A stretch of DNA of 64,000 nucleotides from Pseudomonas sp. R76 (GCF_009834565.1 NZ_CP019428.1:5518001-5582000); one strand, 5' to 3'. Positions 34,930 through 42,780 are shown, counted from the first letter of the stretch. Program-made: numbers and translations. The notes: a model not told the origin generated them from the sequence alone.

Positions 34930-37455
34930 ATGAGTACCGTGCCCATGTCCAACAAGAATAATGAATTGACCCTAAGCGCCCCACTCAGTGGCCCGGTGCT
35001 GACCCTGGGCAACGTTCCCGACGAAGTGTTCGCCAGCGGCGCGATGGGCGACGGTATGGCCATCGACCCGCTGAACGATTGCCTGCACGCACCGTGTGAC
35101 GGCGTGATCATCCACGTCGCGCGCACCGGGCATGCGCTGACCCTCCGTGCAGACAACGGCGCCGAGGTATTGATGCATGTCGGCATCGACACCGTGGAAC
35201 TGAACGGCGAAGGGTTTGCGCTGCTGGCAAAGGAAGGCGCGCGGGTCAACAAAGGCCAGGCGCTGGTGCAGTTTGATCTGGACCGCATTGCGCGCCAGTG
35301 CAAAAGCCTGGTCAGCCTGATTATCCTCACCAATGGCGAGCGCTTTGAGCTGCGCCCGGTGGCGGGAAACGCCGTCAAGGTCGGTGAGCCCTTGCTGGTG
35401 ATTGTGCCGCGCTCGGCGGCAACCCCGCTGGCGGCTGTGGATAACTCGGTCACCGAAGTGCGCGCCAGCGTGCGCATTACTCACCGTGGCGGTTTGCATG
35501 CACGCCCCGCTGCGTTGATCCGCAAAACCGCGCAAGGCTTCAGCAGCCACGCGCAGTTGCACTTTGCCGGTAAGTCGGCACCGTGCGACAGCCTGATTGG
35601 CTTGCTGGGGCTGGGCATCGGTGAAGGCGACGAAGTACGCGTCACCTGTCGCGGCAAGGATTGCGAGGCAGCGTTGCAGGCGTTGGTGGCGGCGCTGTCG
35701 GTGGCCGTCAGTGAAGAACATCACGCGCCGGTGGCCGTTGCTGCGCGCCCTGCGAACACCGAAGTTGGCGTACTGCAAGGCGTATGTGCTGCGCCCGGCC
35801 TGGTGTGTGGGCCGCTGTTCCGCTTGAGCGGTATCGAACTGCCGGCAGACACCCGCAACCATTCCGCCGACGACCAACTGCAACGCCTGGATGCGGCCCT
35901 TGAGCAAGTGCGCGGCGAGATCCGCACGACGCTGGACCACGCTCGCCAACGCAAAAACATCGATGAAGAAGAGATCTTCGCCGCCCACCTCGCCCTGCTG
36001 GAAGACCCGGCCCTGTTGGAAGCGGCCACCGCCGCCATCGAGCAAGGCAGCGCCGCCACCCACGCTTGGCGCGATGCAATCCAGGCGCAATGCGCGGTAT
36101 TGCTGGCACTCGGCAAACCGCTGTTTGCCGAACGCTCCAATGACCTGCGCGACTTGCAGCAACGGGTGCTGCGCGCACTGCTGGGCGAGGCCTGGCACTT
36201 CGAATTGCCTGCCGGGGCGATTGTCAGTGCCCATGAACTGACGCCATCCGACCTGCTGCAACTGAGCGCGCAACACGCTGCGGGCATCTGCATGGCCGAA
36301 GGCGGCGCCACCTCCCACGTGGCGATTTTGGCCCGTGGCAAAGGCCTGCCCTGCGTGGTGGCGTTGGGCGCAGAAGTGCTCGATGTGCCGCAAGGCCAAC
36401 GCGTGGTACTCGACGCGGCCAATGGTCGCCTGGAACTGGCTCCCAGCGAAGCGCGTCACGCCGAGGTGCATCAGATTCGCGACGCGCAAAAACTGCGCCG
36501 CGAGCAACAACAGGCTCAGGCGCACCAAGCGGCGCAAACTCGCGATGGCGTACGCATCGAAGTGGCCGCCAATGTCGCCTCCAGCGCCGAAGCCCAAGTG
36601 GCGTTTGAGAACGGCGCCGATGGCGTCGGCCTGCTGCGCACCGAATTCCTCTTCGTCGACCGTCGCACCGCGCCGGATGAACAGGAACAGCGCCAGGCTT
36701 ATCAAGCCGTGCTGGATGCCATGGGCGACAAGGCGGTGATCATCCGCACCATCGACGTGGGCGGCGACAAACAGCTCGACTACCTGCCGCTGCCCATCGA
36801 GGCCAACCCGGTGTTGGGCTTGCGCGGTATTCGCATGGCCCAGGTGCGTCCCGAATTGCTCGACCAGCAACTGCGCGCGCTGCTGCAAGTCAGCCCGTTG
36901 GAGCGTTGCCGCATCCTGTTGCCGATGGTCAGTGAAGTCGAAGAACTGCTGCAAATCCGCCAGCGCCTGGATGAGCTGTGCGCCGAGCTGGAGCTGACGC
37001 AACGCCCGGAGCTGGGCGTGATGATCGAAGTGCCCGCCGCCGCATTGATGGCCGAGCAACTCGCCAGGCATGCGGACTTTCTGTCCATCGGCACCAATGA
37101 CCTGTCCCAGTACACCCTGGCCATGGACCGCGACCACGCCGGCCTCGCCGCTCGCGTTGATGCGCTGCACCCGGCGCTGCTCAGGCTGATCGCGCAGACC
37201 TGCGCGGGCGCAGCTAAACACGGGCGTTGGGTCGGCGTGTGTGGCGCCCTGGCGTCCGACCCACTGGCGACGCCGGTGCTGGTCGGCCTGGGCGTCAGCG
37301 AGCTGTCGGTAAGCCCGCCGCAAATCGGAGAAATCAAGGACCGCGTCCGCCACTTGGACGCGGCTCAATGCCGGCAACTCAGCCTCGGCCTGCTCGACCT
37401 GAGCAGCGCCAAGGCGGTTCGCCAAGCCTGTCAACACCACTGGCCGCTGAGCTGA
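34930..37455 (+). CDS. nagF: EIIA-HPr-EI fusion of the GlcNAc phosphotransferase system
   Basis: Fusion of 841 residues giving all the soluble PTS phosphocarriers in one chain: EIIA-Glc-like (about 10-150, His83 in VLMHVGIDTV), HPr (about 178-260, His190 in GGLHARPAAL) and enzyme I (about 275-840, His463 in GGATSHVAIL, C-terminal PEP-binding domain with GVCGALASDP). It passes phosphate from PEP to the EIIB domain of nagE. Two start codons are possible, 34930 and 34945. It lies 14 bases after the deaminase gene. A paralogue is at 49173-51704 in the trehalose cluster. Confidence 0.95.
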   Translation: MSTVPMSNKNNELTLSAPLSGPVLTLGNVPDEVFASGAMGDGMAIDPLNDCLHAPCDGVIIHVARTGHALTLRADNGAEVLMHVGIDTVELNGEGFALLAKEGARVNKGQALVQFDLDRIARQCKSLVSLIILTNGERFELRPVAGNAVKVGEPLLVIVPRSAATPLAAVDNSVTEVRASVRITHRGGLHARPAALIRKTAQGFSSHAQLHFAGKSAPCDSLIGLLGLGIGEGDEVRVTCRGKDCEAALQALVAALSVAVSEEHHAPVAVAARPANTEVGVLQGVCAAPGLVCGPLFRLSGIELPADTRNHSADDQLQRLDAALEQVRGEIRTTLDHARQRKNIDEEEIFAAHLALLEDPALLEAATAAIEQGSAATHAWRDAIQAQCAVLLALGKPLFAERSNDLRDLQQRVLRALLGEAWHFELPAGAIVSAHELTPSDLLQLSAQHAAGICMAEGGATSHVAILARGKGLPCVVALGAEVLDVPQGQRVVLDAANGRLELAPSEARHAEVHQIRDAQKLRREQQQAQAHQAAQTRDGVRIEVAANVASSAEAQVAFENGADGVGLLRTEFLFVDRRTAPDEQEQRQAYQAVLDAMGDKAVIIRTIDVGGDKQLDYLPLPIEANPVLGLRGIRMAQVRPELLDQQLRALLQVSPLERCRILLPMVSEVEELLQIRQRLDELCAELELTQRPELGVMIEVPAAALMAEQLARHADFLSIGTNDLSQYTLAMDRDHAGLAARVDALHPALLRLIAQTCAGAAKHGRWVGVCGALASDPLATPVLVGLGVSELSVSPPQIGEIKDRVRHLDAAQCRQLSLGLLDLSSAKAVRQACQHHWPLS

Positions 37456-37481
37456 AAACAACAAGAATAGGGAGACACGCC

Positions 37482-39179
37482 ATGTACCAACATTTTATCG
37501 AAGGCTTACAACGCCTGGGCCGCGCGCTGATGCTGCCGATCGCGATCCTGCCGATCGCCGGCCTCTTGCTGCGCCTGGGCGACACCGACTTGCTCAACAT
37601 TGCGGTGATGCACGATGCCGGGCAGGCGATTTTCGCCAACCTCGCGCTGATCTTCGCCATCGGTATTGCCGTGGGGTTTGCCCGCGACAATAACGGCACG
37701 GCGGGCCTGGCCGGCGCGATTGGTTACCTGGTGATGGTCTCCACGCTCAAGGTGATGGACACCACTATCAACATGGGCATGCTCGCCGGTATCGCCAGCG
37801 GTTTGATGGCGGGCGGGCTGTATAACCGCTTCAAGGACATCAAGCTGCCGGAGTACCTCGCCTTCTTTGGTGGGCGACGCTTTGTGCCGATTGTCACCGG
37901 GTTTTCGGCGGTTGCCCTGGGCGTGATCTTTGGCCTGATCTGGCCGCCGATCCAGCACGGCATCAACAGCTTCGGCGTGCTGCTGATGGAAAGCGGCAGC
38001 TTTGGCGCCTTCGTGTTCGGCGTGTTCAACCGCCTGCTGATCGTTACCGGCCTGCACCATATCCTCAACAACATGGCGTGGTTTGTGTTCGGCACCTTCA
38101 CCGACCCGACCACCGGCGCCGTCGTCACGGGCGACCTGACCCGCTACTTCGCCGGTGACCCGAAAGGTGGCCAATTCATGACCGGCATGTTCCCGGTGAT
38201 GCTGTTCGGCCTGCCCGCCGCGTGCCTGGCGATGTACCGCAACGCGCTGCCCGAGCGCCGCAAAGTGATGGGCGGGATTTTCCTGTCAATGGCGCTGACC
38301 TCGTTTTTGACCGGCGTGACGGAGCCGATTGAATTCGCGTTCATGTTCCTGGCGCCGTTTTTGTACCTGATTCACGCAGTACTCACGGGCCTGTCGATGG
38401 CCGTGACCAACATGCTGAATATCCACCTCGGTTTTACCTTCTCCGGTGGGTTTATCGACATGGTGCTCGGCTGGGGTAAGTCCACCAACGGCTGGCTGGT
38501 GTTCCCGGTCGGGCTGGCGTACGCGGTGATCTACTACAGCGTGTTCAACTACTGCATTCGCCGCTTCAACCTGAAAACGCCGGGTCGTGAAGATATCCAG
38601 GTGGTGCAGGCTGAGGCGATGAGTGATAACCAACGGGCCGGGGCGTATATCCGTGCGCTGGGCGGTGCGGATAATTTGCTGAGTGTTGGCGCCTGCACCA
38701 CGCGTCTGCGCTTGGACATGGTGGATCGCAACAAGGCGGTGGATGCAGAGCTCAAAGCACTCGGCGCGATGGCCGTGGTTCGGCCGGGTAACGGCGGCAG
38801 CTTACAGGTGGTGGTCGGGCCGATGGCCGACAGCATTGCCGATGAGATTCGCCTGGCCATGCCGTCGTTTGTTGCCACTGCGCCGGTGGCGGTTGCGCCT
38901 GTGGATAAGCCGGTTGCGGTGAATGTGCAAGAGGCCGAGAAATGGCTGAAGGCCTTGGGTGGCCGTGAAAATGTACGGCAGCTGGACGCCGTGGCGGTGA
39001 CCCGATTGCGGGTGGAACTGGGCGATGATTCGGTGTTGTCTGAAGCTGATCTGACGGCGCTGGGTTGCCAGGGTGTGAGCCAGCTGGACAGTGGCGTTTG
39101 GCACTTGTTGATTGGTGACAAGGCCTTAGGTTTGGGTGAGGCTTTGGAGCGGTTGGTTACCCGCCCCATCAACGCCTGA
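37482..39179 (+). CDS. nagE: N-acetylglucosamine PTS permease EIICB
   Basis: Inner-membrane transporter of 565 residues that takes up and phosphorylates GlcNAc. The EIIC domain (about 1-370, GVTEPIEFAF at 278-287) precedes a first EIIB domain with active-site Cys405 in GACTTRLRL. A second EIIB-like domain (about 485-560) lacks the cysteine: the site reads DAVAVTRLRV (Val504-Ala505). The EIIA is supplied by the preceding fusion. The same cysteine-less signature occurs in the separate protein at 48892-49170. Confidence 0.95.
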   Translation: MYQHFIEGLQRLGRALMLPIAILPIAGLLLRLGDTDLLNIAVMHDAGQAIFANLALIFAIGIAVGFARDNNGTAGLAGAIGYLVMVSTLKVMDTTINMGMLAGIASGLMAGGLYNRFKDIKLPEYLAFFGGRRFVPIVTGFSAVALGVIFGLIWPPIQHGINSFGVLLMESGSFGAFVFGVFNRLLIVTGLHHILNNMAWFVFGTFTDPTTGAVVTGDLTRYFAGDPKGGQFMTGMFPVMLFGLPAACLAMYRNALPERRKVMGGIFLSMALTSFLTGVTEPIEFAFMFLAPFLYLIHAVLTGLSMAVTNMLNIHLGFTFSGGFIDMVLGWGKSTNGWLVFPVGLAYAVIYYSVFNYCIRRFNLKTPGREDIQVVQAEAMSDNQRAGAYIRALGGADNLLSVGACTTRLRLDMVDRNKAVDAELKALGAMAVVRPGNGGSLQVVVGPMADSIADEIRLAMPSFVATAPVAVAPVDKPVAVNVQEAEKWLKALGGRENVRQLDAVAVTRLRVELGDDSVLSEADLTALGCQGVSQLDSGVWHLLIGDKALGLGEALERLVTRPINA

Positions 39180-39181
39180 CC

Positions 39182-39302
39182 GATCGTTCCCACGCTCTGC
39201 GTGGGAATGCCGCCCCGGACGCTCCGCGTCCTGCTCAAGCCCTGCGCAAGGGTGACGCGGAGCGTCACAGGATGCATTCCCACGCGGAGCGTGGGAACGA
39301 TC
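39182..39302. repeat. Long palindromic intergenic repeat, copy 2
   Basis: Inverted ends gatcgttcccacgctctgcg / cgcggagcgtgggaacgatc with an inner inverted pair (gacgctccgcgtc ... gacgcggagcgtc). It lies just after the nagE stop and is 121 bases long, related to copies 1 and 3. Confidence 0.92.
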
Positions 39303-39371
39303 AAGCGGTTGGTCGGTGGCCGCGGGGTCGGCGCCAGGGTTTACAAGAGTAGCGGCGGCTCTGGCCTCTTC

Positions 39372-39450
39372 GCGAGCAAGCCCGCTCCCACATTTTGATC
39401 CCTGCCCGACGTGGCAATGCGGTCAAATGTGGGAGCGGGCTTGCTCGCGA
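39372..39450. repeat. Outward REP doublet, left flank of the accessory island
   Basis: Two REP cores of the gcgagcaagcccgctcccac subtype back to back with spacer gcccgacgtggcaatgcggt. The same 79-base element, with six differences and in the same orientation, is at 42644-42722. Confidence 0.92.
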
Positions 39451-39471
39451 ATGGGCCTCATAGACGCCCGA

Positions 39472-39735
39472 TTACTTCTGTTCAGGCACCTCAAATAGAT
39501 CCAGCACCCGATCCACCATCAACTGGATACCCTCCAGCATCCGATGAATTCCCAGCACCGCATCACGCTGCGGGCCGTCGATGTCAAAAGCCAAGTTGCC
39601 CGCCAGTGCTTGTACTGATGCCAGGTCTTGGGAGGCGTTGGCGAGCAGGGTTTCGCTGTTCAGGTTGGGCAGTACAGTGAAAATATGGTCGGTAGATTGA
39701 GAATCAGATGGAGGATTGGGACTGTCTTTGATCAT
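39472..39735 (-). CDS. DUF6124 (formerly DUF3077) family protein, cut off from its leader
   Basis: Protein of 87 residues typical of a Pseudomonas family of unknown function, with a hydrophilic N-terminus and a C-terminal helix-rich part (LLANASQDLASVQALAG, MLEGIQLMVDRVLDLFE). The coding frame is intact. Its Shine-Dalgarno AGGAG (39743-39747) can pair in a short hairpin with 39758-39763. The promoter and structured leader that should precede it now lie beyond an IS481-family insertion, at 41062-41238, so expression is probably lost or altered. Confidence 0.88.
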   Translation of the reverse strand: MIKDSPNPPSDSQSTDHIFTVLPNLNSETLLANASQDLASVQALAGNLAFDIDGPQRDAVLGIHRMLEGIQLMVDRVLDLFEVPEQK

Positions 39736-39769
39736 GGTAAAACTCCTAACAAAAATGGGAGCTGGTATG

Positions 39770-41061
39770 ACTCACCCACATGGGTTACAAATCAGTTCAC
39801 GCACATAGGTAACAGTTTTTAACTGGCAGGGTCGATTTCGTGAGGATCTGACCATGCCCTGGAAAGAGCTGAAACCTATGGACCTCAAAGTGATGTTTGT
39901 CGCTGAATACCTGACTGGAAAACACAGCCTTAGTCAGCTATGTCGAGACTATGAAATCAGCCGAAAGACTGGCTATAAGTGGGTCGAGCGATACAAAACA
40001 GAAGGCCCCGGTGGGCTTGATGAGCGTAGTCGTCGTCGGCACCACCAGACTTATGTGGTGCCTTTGGCGGTAAAGCAGGCAATTATCGAACTTCGTTCTA
40101 TAGGCGAGACAATCCCTGGTCCGAAAAAAATCCAGAGTGATTTGATAAAGCGTTTTCCGGGCCAGGATCCGCCCTCGAAAACGACTATTTATAACATCCT
40201 TAAAGCGGCTGATCTGATCACGCCGCGCCCCTTGCGGCCAAGAGTTGCTGTCTATCCAAAACCGTTACGTAAGGCAGATGTGCCTAATCAGCTTTTCAGT
40301 GCTGACTACAAAGGCCAGTACCTGACAGGCGCGGGCGTATGGTGTTATCCGCTAACAATCATGGATCATGCCAGTCGCTTCTTACTTGCCTGTCAGAGCA
40401 TGCCCAGCACCAATTTCAAGGAGACCCAAGAGACGTTCGAACGGGTGTTTCGCGAGTATGGTTTGCCTGAGCGCATCCGTACTGACAACGGAGTGCCGTT
40501 TGCCAGCACAGGGCGCGGAGGGCTGTCACAGTTGTCGATCTGGTGGCTACGGCTGGGTATCATTCCTGAGCGTATCGAGCCCGGTCGGCCAGACCAAAAT
40601 GGCCGGCACGAGCGTATGCACCGAACACTGAAAAGCACTTTGCCCAATCCACCTGCGGTTGCTTGGGAGTCTCAGCAGAAACACTTTGATCGTTTCATAC
40701 GGCACTACAATTACGAGCGAGGGCATGAAGCGCTGAGCCAGAAAACACCGGCTTCATGCTATTCACCTTCACCTCGAGCCTATCCGGAGAAACTGCCGGA
40801 GATGGGTTATGCAAGTCATATTGAGTGTTACCGGACTGACTCAAACGGGATGATTTATCGGTCAGGTCTGCGGATTTATGTGGGGCATTTACTGAAATAC
40901 CAGACTATTGGAATGGAGATGCTGAGCGACGATGTGTGGGCTGTTATTTTCGGCCCAGTGATCCTCGGACAAGTGGATGCGAGGAATGCAGACAAGGACG
41001 GCTATATTTCACTCAAAGTGTTACCTATGTGAATGCACTTTTGTGTAACCCATGTGGTTGT
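39770..41061 (+). mobile_element. IS481-family insertion sequence
   Basis: About 1.29 kb with one transposase gene. Each end carries two nested inverted repeats: outer CCACATGGGTTACA (39776-39789) matched by 41044-41057, and inner CACATAGGTAACA (39802-39814) matched by 41019-41031. Outer and inner words resemble each other, as expected for paired transposase binding sites. The boundaries given here are those that restore the interrupted leader frame; no target-site duplication was seen, so the exact ends are uncertain by several bases. Confidence 0.85.
39854..41032 (+). CDS. IS481-family transposase
   Basis: Transposase of 392 residues. An N-terminal helix-turn-helix (about 10-60, SLSQLCRDYEISRKTGYKWV) is followed by a winged helix and an integrase catalytic core. 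The DDE residues are visible as D151 (FSADYKGQ), D211 (RTDNGVPF) and E253 (GRHERMHRTL). The frame is intact and its stop overlaps the inner right repeat, so the element may still be active. Confidence 0.93.
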   Translation: MPWKELKPMDLKVMFVAEYLTGKHSLSQLCRDYEISRKTGYKWVERYKTEGPGGLDERSRRRHHQTYVVPLAVKQAIIELRSIGETIPGPKKIQSDLIKRFPGQDPPSKTTIYNILKAADLITPRPLRPRVAVYPKPLRKADVPNQLFSADYKGQYLTGAGVWCYPLTIMDHASRFLLACQSMPSTNFKETQETFERVFREYGLPERIRTDNGVPFASTGRGGLSQLSIWWLRLGIIPERIEPGRPDQNGRHERMHRTLKSTLPNPPAVAWESQQKHFDRFIRHYNYERGHEALSQKTPASCYSPSPRAYPEKLPEMGYASHIECYRTDSNGMIYRSGLRIYVGHLLKYQTIGMEMLSDDVWAVIFGPVILGQVDARNADKDGYISLKVLPM

Positions 41062-41178
41062 CCCGTACAAGCTACCGACATCACTTGCAGATGATGGGTG
41101 GCAGCTGTGTACGGGCCTGCAAGACCGAGTTGTTAGGAACCCCGGCAGACCCGAGGATCTCCCGCACACAGCCACCAT
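41062..41178 (-). pseudogene. 5' part of a 46-codon leader frame of the DUF6124 gene, split by the IS
   Basis: From ATG at 41178 (MVAVCGRSSGLPGFL) 39 codons are open up to the IS edge. Joining base 41062 to 39769 adds seven codons (HTSSHFC) and a TAG at 39746-39748 that overlaps the DUF6124 Shine-Dalgarno. The frame also encodes the RNA helices: segment A (41161-41178), B (41097-41115) and C (41062-41076). B can pair with A or with C but not with both. Whether the peptide or the RNA structure is selected is unknown. Confidence 0.6.
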
Positions 41179-41209
41179 GACTCAATAACCGCTTTATGAA
41201 AGCGGCACG

Positions 41210-41238
41210 ATTATAGGTGTGCTGTTGAGTACTAACAA
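41210..41238 (-). promoter_or_regulatory. Orphaned promoter of the DUF6124 leader
   Basis: On the minus strand, -35 TTGTTA (41233-41238), a 17-base spacer and -10 TATAAT (41210-41215). A perfect hairpin (41189-41205, stem CCGCTTT/AAAGCGG) marks the very start of the transcript. It reads into the disrupted leader and then the IS. Confidence 0.8.
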
Positions 41239-41295
41239 ACTATCGGCGGGCTTGCAGTCCCGGTCGCCACATTGGCAGCGACCCGAGAAGATTAG

Positions 41296-41337
41296 TGAGG
41301 CCAGTTCCGAGGGACAACCTGAAAGGCCTGTGGGAAA
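41296..41337. repeat. 42-bp direct repeat, copy A
   Basis: Begins tgaggccagttccgagggac. The same 42 bases with one mismatch are at 42574-42615 in the same orientation, and weaker similarity extends 20 bases further left (both start cagcgacc). The two copies flank the nucleotidyltransferase pair. Confidence 0.9.
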
Positions 41338-41365
41338 CCTCCGAGACTTGAAAATATCGCAGACA

Positions 41366-41393
41366 ATAAAAAACCCGGTCCAAGCCGGGTTGT
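41366..41393 (-). terminator. Terminator of the nucleotidyltransferase pair
   Basis: Stem aacccgg / ccgggtt with a 6-base loop; on the minus strand it ends in a T-run. It lies about 18 bases after the stop of the second gene. Confidence 0.85.
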
Positions 41394-41410
41394 TTGTTTG
41401 TGATCTATGC

Positions 41411-41863
41411 CTAAGCAGACGCCGCGCGCTGTTCGGCTTCGTAATGGCGAGTCTGGAAAGGCATCAGCGCTTGAGCCTTTAAACCCAACCCCTCACTCAG
41501 CCCCCAAGACACCGCCAGTTCATCACGACGGCTGCGCAGCGCAACGGCGCCTTGTGGCTGCACGTGTTGCTTGGCAGCAGAAGCCGAAAACAATTCAAGC
41601 GCCTTCAACGCTTCCATTACCCTGGAATCCGTCGCACATGAAAAGCGCGTAAAGCGCTCAAGCAAGTAGCCTGCGCGACGAAGCTCCACTTCACTGGAAT
41701 GTGCCTTCAGAAAAGCCCTCACCTCGCCCACAAGGTTCGCGTCCGAGTACCAGACTGCTTTCGCTGCACTGACAAGCGCGGCGTCGTCAGCCTGATTCAA
41801 AGGGCTTTTGACCAGCGTATCCAAGGCGGATGAGAGGACGGGAGCGTTAAAAGGCTTCGTCAA
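41411..41863 (-). CDS. Unrecognised helical protein coupled to a nucleotidyltransferase
   Basis: Protein of 150 residues from a TTG at 41863 (MTKPFNAPVLSSALD). The TTG is supported by GGAG seven bases upstream, and it overlaps the end of the upstream gene by 17 bases; no ATG lies near. It is predicted largely alpha-helical, with an acidic middle and a basic C-terminal third (LRSRRDEL, RHYEAEQR). It has no signal peptide or membrane segment, and I recognise no family. Coupling to a DxD nucleotidyltransferase makes an antitoxin, partner or substrate role conceivable, but nothing in the sequence proves it. Confidence 0.7.
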   Translation of the reverse strand: MTKPFNAPVLSSALDTLVKSPLNQADDAALVSAAKAVWYSDANLVGEVRAFLKAHSSEVELRRAGYLLERFTRFSCATDSRVMEALKALELFSASAAKQHVQPQGAVALRSRRDELAVSWGLSEGLGLKAQALMPFQTRHYEAEQRAASA

Positions 41864-42485
41864 CTTCAGTCTCCAGATAATCGTGCAGAATATTGGCCAG
41901 GATGGATCTAGGTGGTTCCTTGTTGCCAACATACATATCAATCGCCTGCAATGCCAGCCAACGGAACTCAGTGGTCACAATGAAGCCTGCCCTGAGCAGC
42001 GCCATGATGTCGCTTACATCCTGATCAGTCGCTCTGCCCAGTTTTGAGATCGCAATATCGATAGGCGCTGCTATGTGAAGATGCAGTGCAGACTCATCAG
42101 GAAACTCTTCGAGGGGAAGACTTCGCTCCCAGTAGTCTTCGTGAAGCGGGCCAAAACCAGTGTTGTATTGCAGATCGTAGTTCAGCTCCATGACACGGCC
42201 AGACTGCTCATCGAAAAACTCTTCTGGAAACTCCGCCAGCAATGTCCGTAAACGCAGTTTGTCTCGAGTATTCGCACAATAGATTTCTGCATCGACATCA
42301 GTGGAGACGCGGTGATGCGTATACAGATGAACAGCACAACCGCCGAACACTATGACCTTGACCGCGCCTGGTCTGGCGCCCTCAATCATCAACTCCACCT
42401 CAATGGACTTGAACATTGAAATCAACGCCTGGCCCAACGGGGTACTCGTATTTAGTCGGGGAACAACGACATTTGGAAAATCCAT
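41847..42485 (-). CDS. DUF6036-type nucleotidyltransferase-fold protein
   Basis: Protein of 212 residues with the nucleotidyltransferase signature: FGGCAVHLY with Gly-Gly at residues 48-49, then DVD at 63-65 after 13 residues, matching the hGG-x9-13-DhD pattern. A third acidic residue may lie in the strand near LNYDLQY. Related minimal nucleotidyltransferases include toxins of the AbiEii/MNT kind, but this branch is uncharacterised as far as I know. The ATG at 42485 has a weak Shine-Dalgarno. The next gene starts inside its end. Confidence 0.82.
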   Translation of the reverse strand: MDFPNVVVPRLNTSTPLGQALISMFKSIEVELMIEGARPGAVKVIVFGGCAVHLYTHHRVSTDVDAEIYCANTRDKLRLRTLLAEFPEEFFDEQSGRVMELNYDLQYNTGFGPLHEDYWERSLPLEEFPDESALHLHIAAPIDIAISKLGRATDQDVSDIMALLRAGFIVTTEFRWLALQAIDMYVGNKEPPRSILANILHDYLETEVDEAF

Positions 42486-42573
42486 TATTGAATCTCAAGC
42501 CGAGGCAAGGTTGCTGAACGGGTCTTGAGTTCAAATCCCGATCGCTGACTTTTCAGCGACCGAGCAAGGCTAT

Positions 42574-42615
42574 TGAGGCCAGTTCCGAGGGACAACCTGA
42601 AAGACCTGTGGGAAA
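42574..42615. repeat. 42-bp direct repeat, copy B
   Basis: Matches 41296-41337 at 41 of 42 positions. It lies upstream of the nucleotidyltransferase gene and directly left of the right-hand REP doublet. The 311 bases between that gene and the YqfO-like gene otherwise hold only a small hairpin (CGCTGA/TCAGCG at about 42543-42558), this repeat, the REP doublet and a terminator. Confidence 0.9.
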
Positions 42616-42643
42616 GGTCTGAGGTGCCTGTCCCGATGCCTTT

Positions 42644-42722
42644 GCGAGCAAGCCCGCTCCCACAGTTTGATCGGTGCCCGACGTGGCAATGCGGTCAAAT
42701 GTGGGAGCTGGCTTGCCTGCGA
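42644..42722. repeat. Outward REP doublet, right flank of the accessory island
   Basis: Same orientation and spacer as 39372-39450, 73 of 79 bases identical. The right core has the gctggcttgcctgcga subtype while the left flank has gcgggcttgctcgcga. Confidence 0.92.
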
Positions 42723-42743
42723 TTGGCCCGTACAGGCAACAAA

Positions 42744-42780
42744 AAACCCGCTGACCAAACTGGCCCAGCGGGTTTCTTGT
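42744..42780 (-). terminator. Terminator after the YqfO-like gene
   Basis: Ten-base stem aaacccgctg / cagcgggttt. On the minus strand it is followed by TTTTTTGTT, ending the purL-side transcripts. Confidence 0.88.

Noticed and set aside
34972..37464. An 830-codon open frame opposite the EIIA-HPr-EI gene, and a similar one at 49434-51731
   Set aside because: Both are antisense shadows of strongly conserved PTS fusions; composition is His/Gln/Ala-rich without domains.
42529..42539. gttcaaatccc, resembling a tRNA T-loop, as a possible tRNA remnant or integration site
   Set aside because: No acceptor, anticodon or D arm lies around it and no CCA follows; the nearby stem CGCTGA/TCAGCG does not continue a cloverleaf.
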